Source of the DNA: DATFDN01 sp963830565
GTDB lineage: Bacteria; Pseudomonadota; Alphaproteobacteria; Acetobacterales; Acetobacteraceae
NCBI GenBank assembly: GCA_963830565.1
Contig: CAWHMO010000007.1
Location: 248,001 to 312,000 of the forward strand
DNA: 64,000 nucleotides
Direction of reading: 5' to 3'
Shown here piece after piece: positions 63,278 through 64,000 of the stretch. The notes beneath the pieces were generated by a model. The model was given only the letters and a program-made list of their open reading frames with translations, made no database searches and was not told where the DNA came from. A program made the position numbers and the translations under genes. How positions within the stretch are numbered: the stretch's first letter is position 1; the number at the start of each line of letters is the position of its first letter.

Positions 63278-64000
63278 TCAAGCGTCGCCGGCGTCGGGCT
63301 CCTGCTCGGCCGCGCGCCGCAGCCGGCGGAAGCTGCGCACGCTGAACGGCAGCATGACGATGTAGGCCACCCCCAAACCCACGAACGCCGCCCAGGGATC
63401 GGCGACCAGCACCGCGGCGAACAAGCCGACGCCCAGCAGGACCGGCAGCACATACTCCGCCGGAACCTTGAAGTTCTTGAAGCTCCAGATCGGCAGCGTG
63501 GAGACGCACAGCAAGCCGGTGCCGATCAGGACCGGCGCGCACAGCGCCGGCGAACGGGCCACGCTCACCAGCCAGGCGACATCAAGCGCCCGCCCCTCGA
63601 GGCCGAGGAATATCGGCAGCAGCGCCAGCCCGGCACCGGCCGGCGCCGGCACGCCGGTGAAGAAGTTGTAGGCGTAGGCAGGCGACGGCCCGGCATCCAG
63701 CGCCGCGTTGAAGCGCGCGAGGCGCAGCGCCATGCAGACGGCGAAGAACATGCAGGGCACGAAGCCGAACGGCCCCAGCCGCTGCAGCGACCACAGGTAC
63801 AGCACGAGGGCGGGCGCCACGCCGAAGCCCATGAAGTCGGCAAGGCTGTCGAACTCGGCGCCGAAGCGTGACACCGCCTTGAGCAGCCGGGCCAGTCGCC
63901 CGTCCAGCCCGTCGATGCACCCGGCGAAGGTGATCGCGATGGCCGCGGCGCCGAAGCGTCCATCGAGCGCGAACCGCACCGAGGTCAGCCCGGCGCACAA
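63278..64000 (-). CDS. pssA: CDP-diacylglycerol-serine O-phosphatidyltransferase, N-terminus outside window
   Basis: About 240 residues, frame open through the right edge, so the N-terminus is missing. CDP-alcohol phosphotransferase motif DGLDGRLARLLKAVSRFGAE followed by FDSLADF (D-x2-DG-x2-AR-x8-G-x3-D-x3-D), preceded by hydrophobic segments. LARFNAALDAG and FFTGVPAPAGAGL are typical of bacterial PssA class II. Makes phosphatidylserine for phosphatidylethanolamine at the inner membrane. A promoter for the liv operon may lie in the 61 bp to livK. Confidence 0.9.
   Translation of the reverse strand: MCAGLTSVRFALDGRFGAAAIAITFAGCIDGLDGRLARLLKAVSRFGAEFDSLADFMGFGVAPALVLYLWSLQRLGPFGFVPCMFFAVCMALRLARFNAALDAGPSPAYAYNFFTGVPAPAGAGLALLPIFLGLEGRALDVAWLVSVARSPALCAPVLIGTGLLCVSTLPIWSFKNFKVPAEYVLPVLLGVGLFAAVLVADPWAAFVGLGVAYIVMLPFSVRSFRRLRRAAEQEPDAGDA

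Overview
The window is a compact, high-GC (about 70% by eye) stretch of bacterial chromosome carrying roughly 60 genes on both strands. Gene content suggests an alphaproteobacterium, most likely of the Rhodospirillales/Acetobacteraceae type. The pointers are a plant-type class II DAHP synthase, a CcrM-like GANTC methyltransferase, a LexA box of the alphaproteobacterial GTTC-N7-GTTC form, a ScsB-type thiol reductase, DUF2182/DUF1326 proteins and a PcaF-type thiolase. This placement is inference. I saw no rRNA, tRNA or CRISPR array.

Layout. 1-3600: end of a PQQ-propeller protein, then a minus-strand run of class II DAHP synthase, nicotinate phosphoribosyltransferase and a DedA protein. 3862-4919: a palindromic repeat with an IS5-family (IS427-like) insertion at its CTAG end, touching the stop codon of a LysR gene. 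4916-12820: LysR, nitronate monooxygenase, a CinA with a degenerate amidase domain, a large acyl-CoA-synthetase/carrier-protein/GNAT fusion and CorA. 12847-19551: PriA, transaldolase-like Fsa, DUF484, XerC, two small proteins and a thiolase. 19794-27464: tandem-KaiC ATPase, GST, response regulator, acyltransferase, and a DegP-like protease with a two-component pair. 27549-32624: HrpB, then Uma2 coupled to ScsB/DsbD. 32760-38452 (minus): UbiH-like oxygenase, DnaB, alanine racemase, MlaE and MlaF. 38597-46075: Amt behind a sigma-54 promoter, FtsK, UvrA and Ssb divergent around a LexA box. 46168-49463: second repeat copy, an AI-2E-family permease and a TerB/small-membrane/TerC operon. 49593-56962: tannase-like esterase, DUF892 ferritin-like protein, DUF1194, CbpA/CbpM, enoyl-CoA hydratase and DUF2182/DUF1326. 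57147-64000: RNase HII, CcrM, a full Liv-type branched-chain amino acid ABC operon and a partial phosphatidylserine synthase.

Twelve of these genes, including housekeeping genes such as uvrA, rnhB and the DAHP synthase, are read in two or three frames. Every break is repaired by removing one base, usually one of a doubled base, and after repair every length is a multiple of three. This looks like residual insertion errors in the assembly rather than gene decay, so I give full frame-corrected spans as CDS and flag each break.

The most unusual items are the synthetase-carrier-acetyltransferase fusion (8606-11753), the repeat/IS/LysR-stop junction (3862-4919), and the KaiC-like and TerB/TerC modules. 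The clearest regulatory calls are the sigma-54 promoter of amt and the LexA box between uvrA and ssb.
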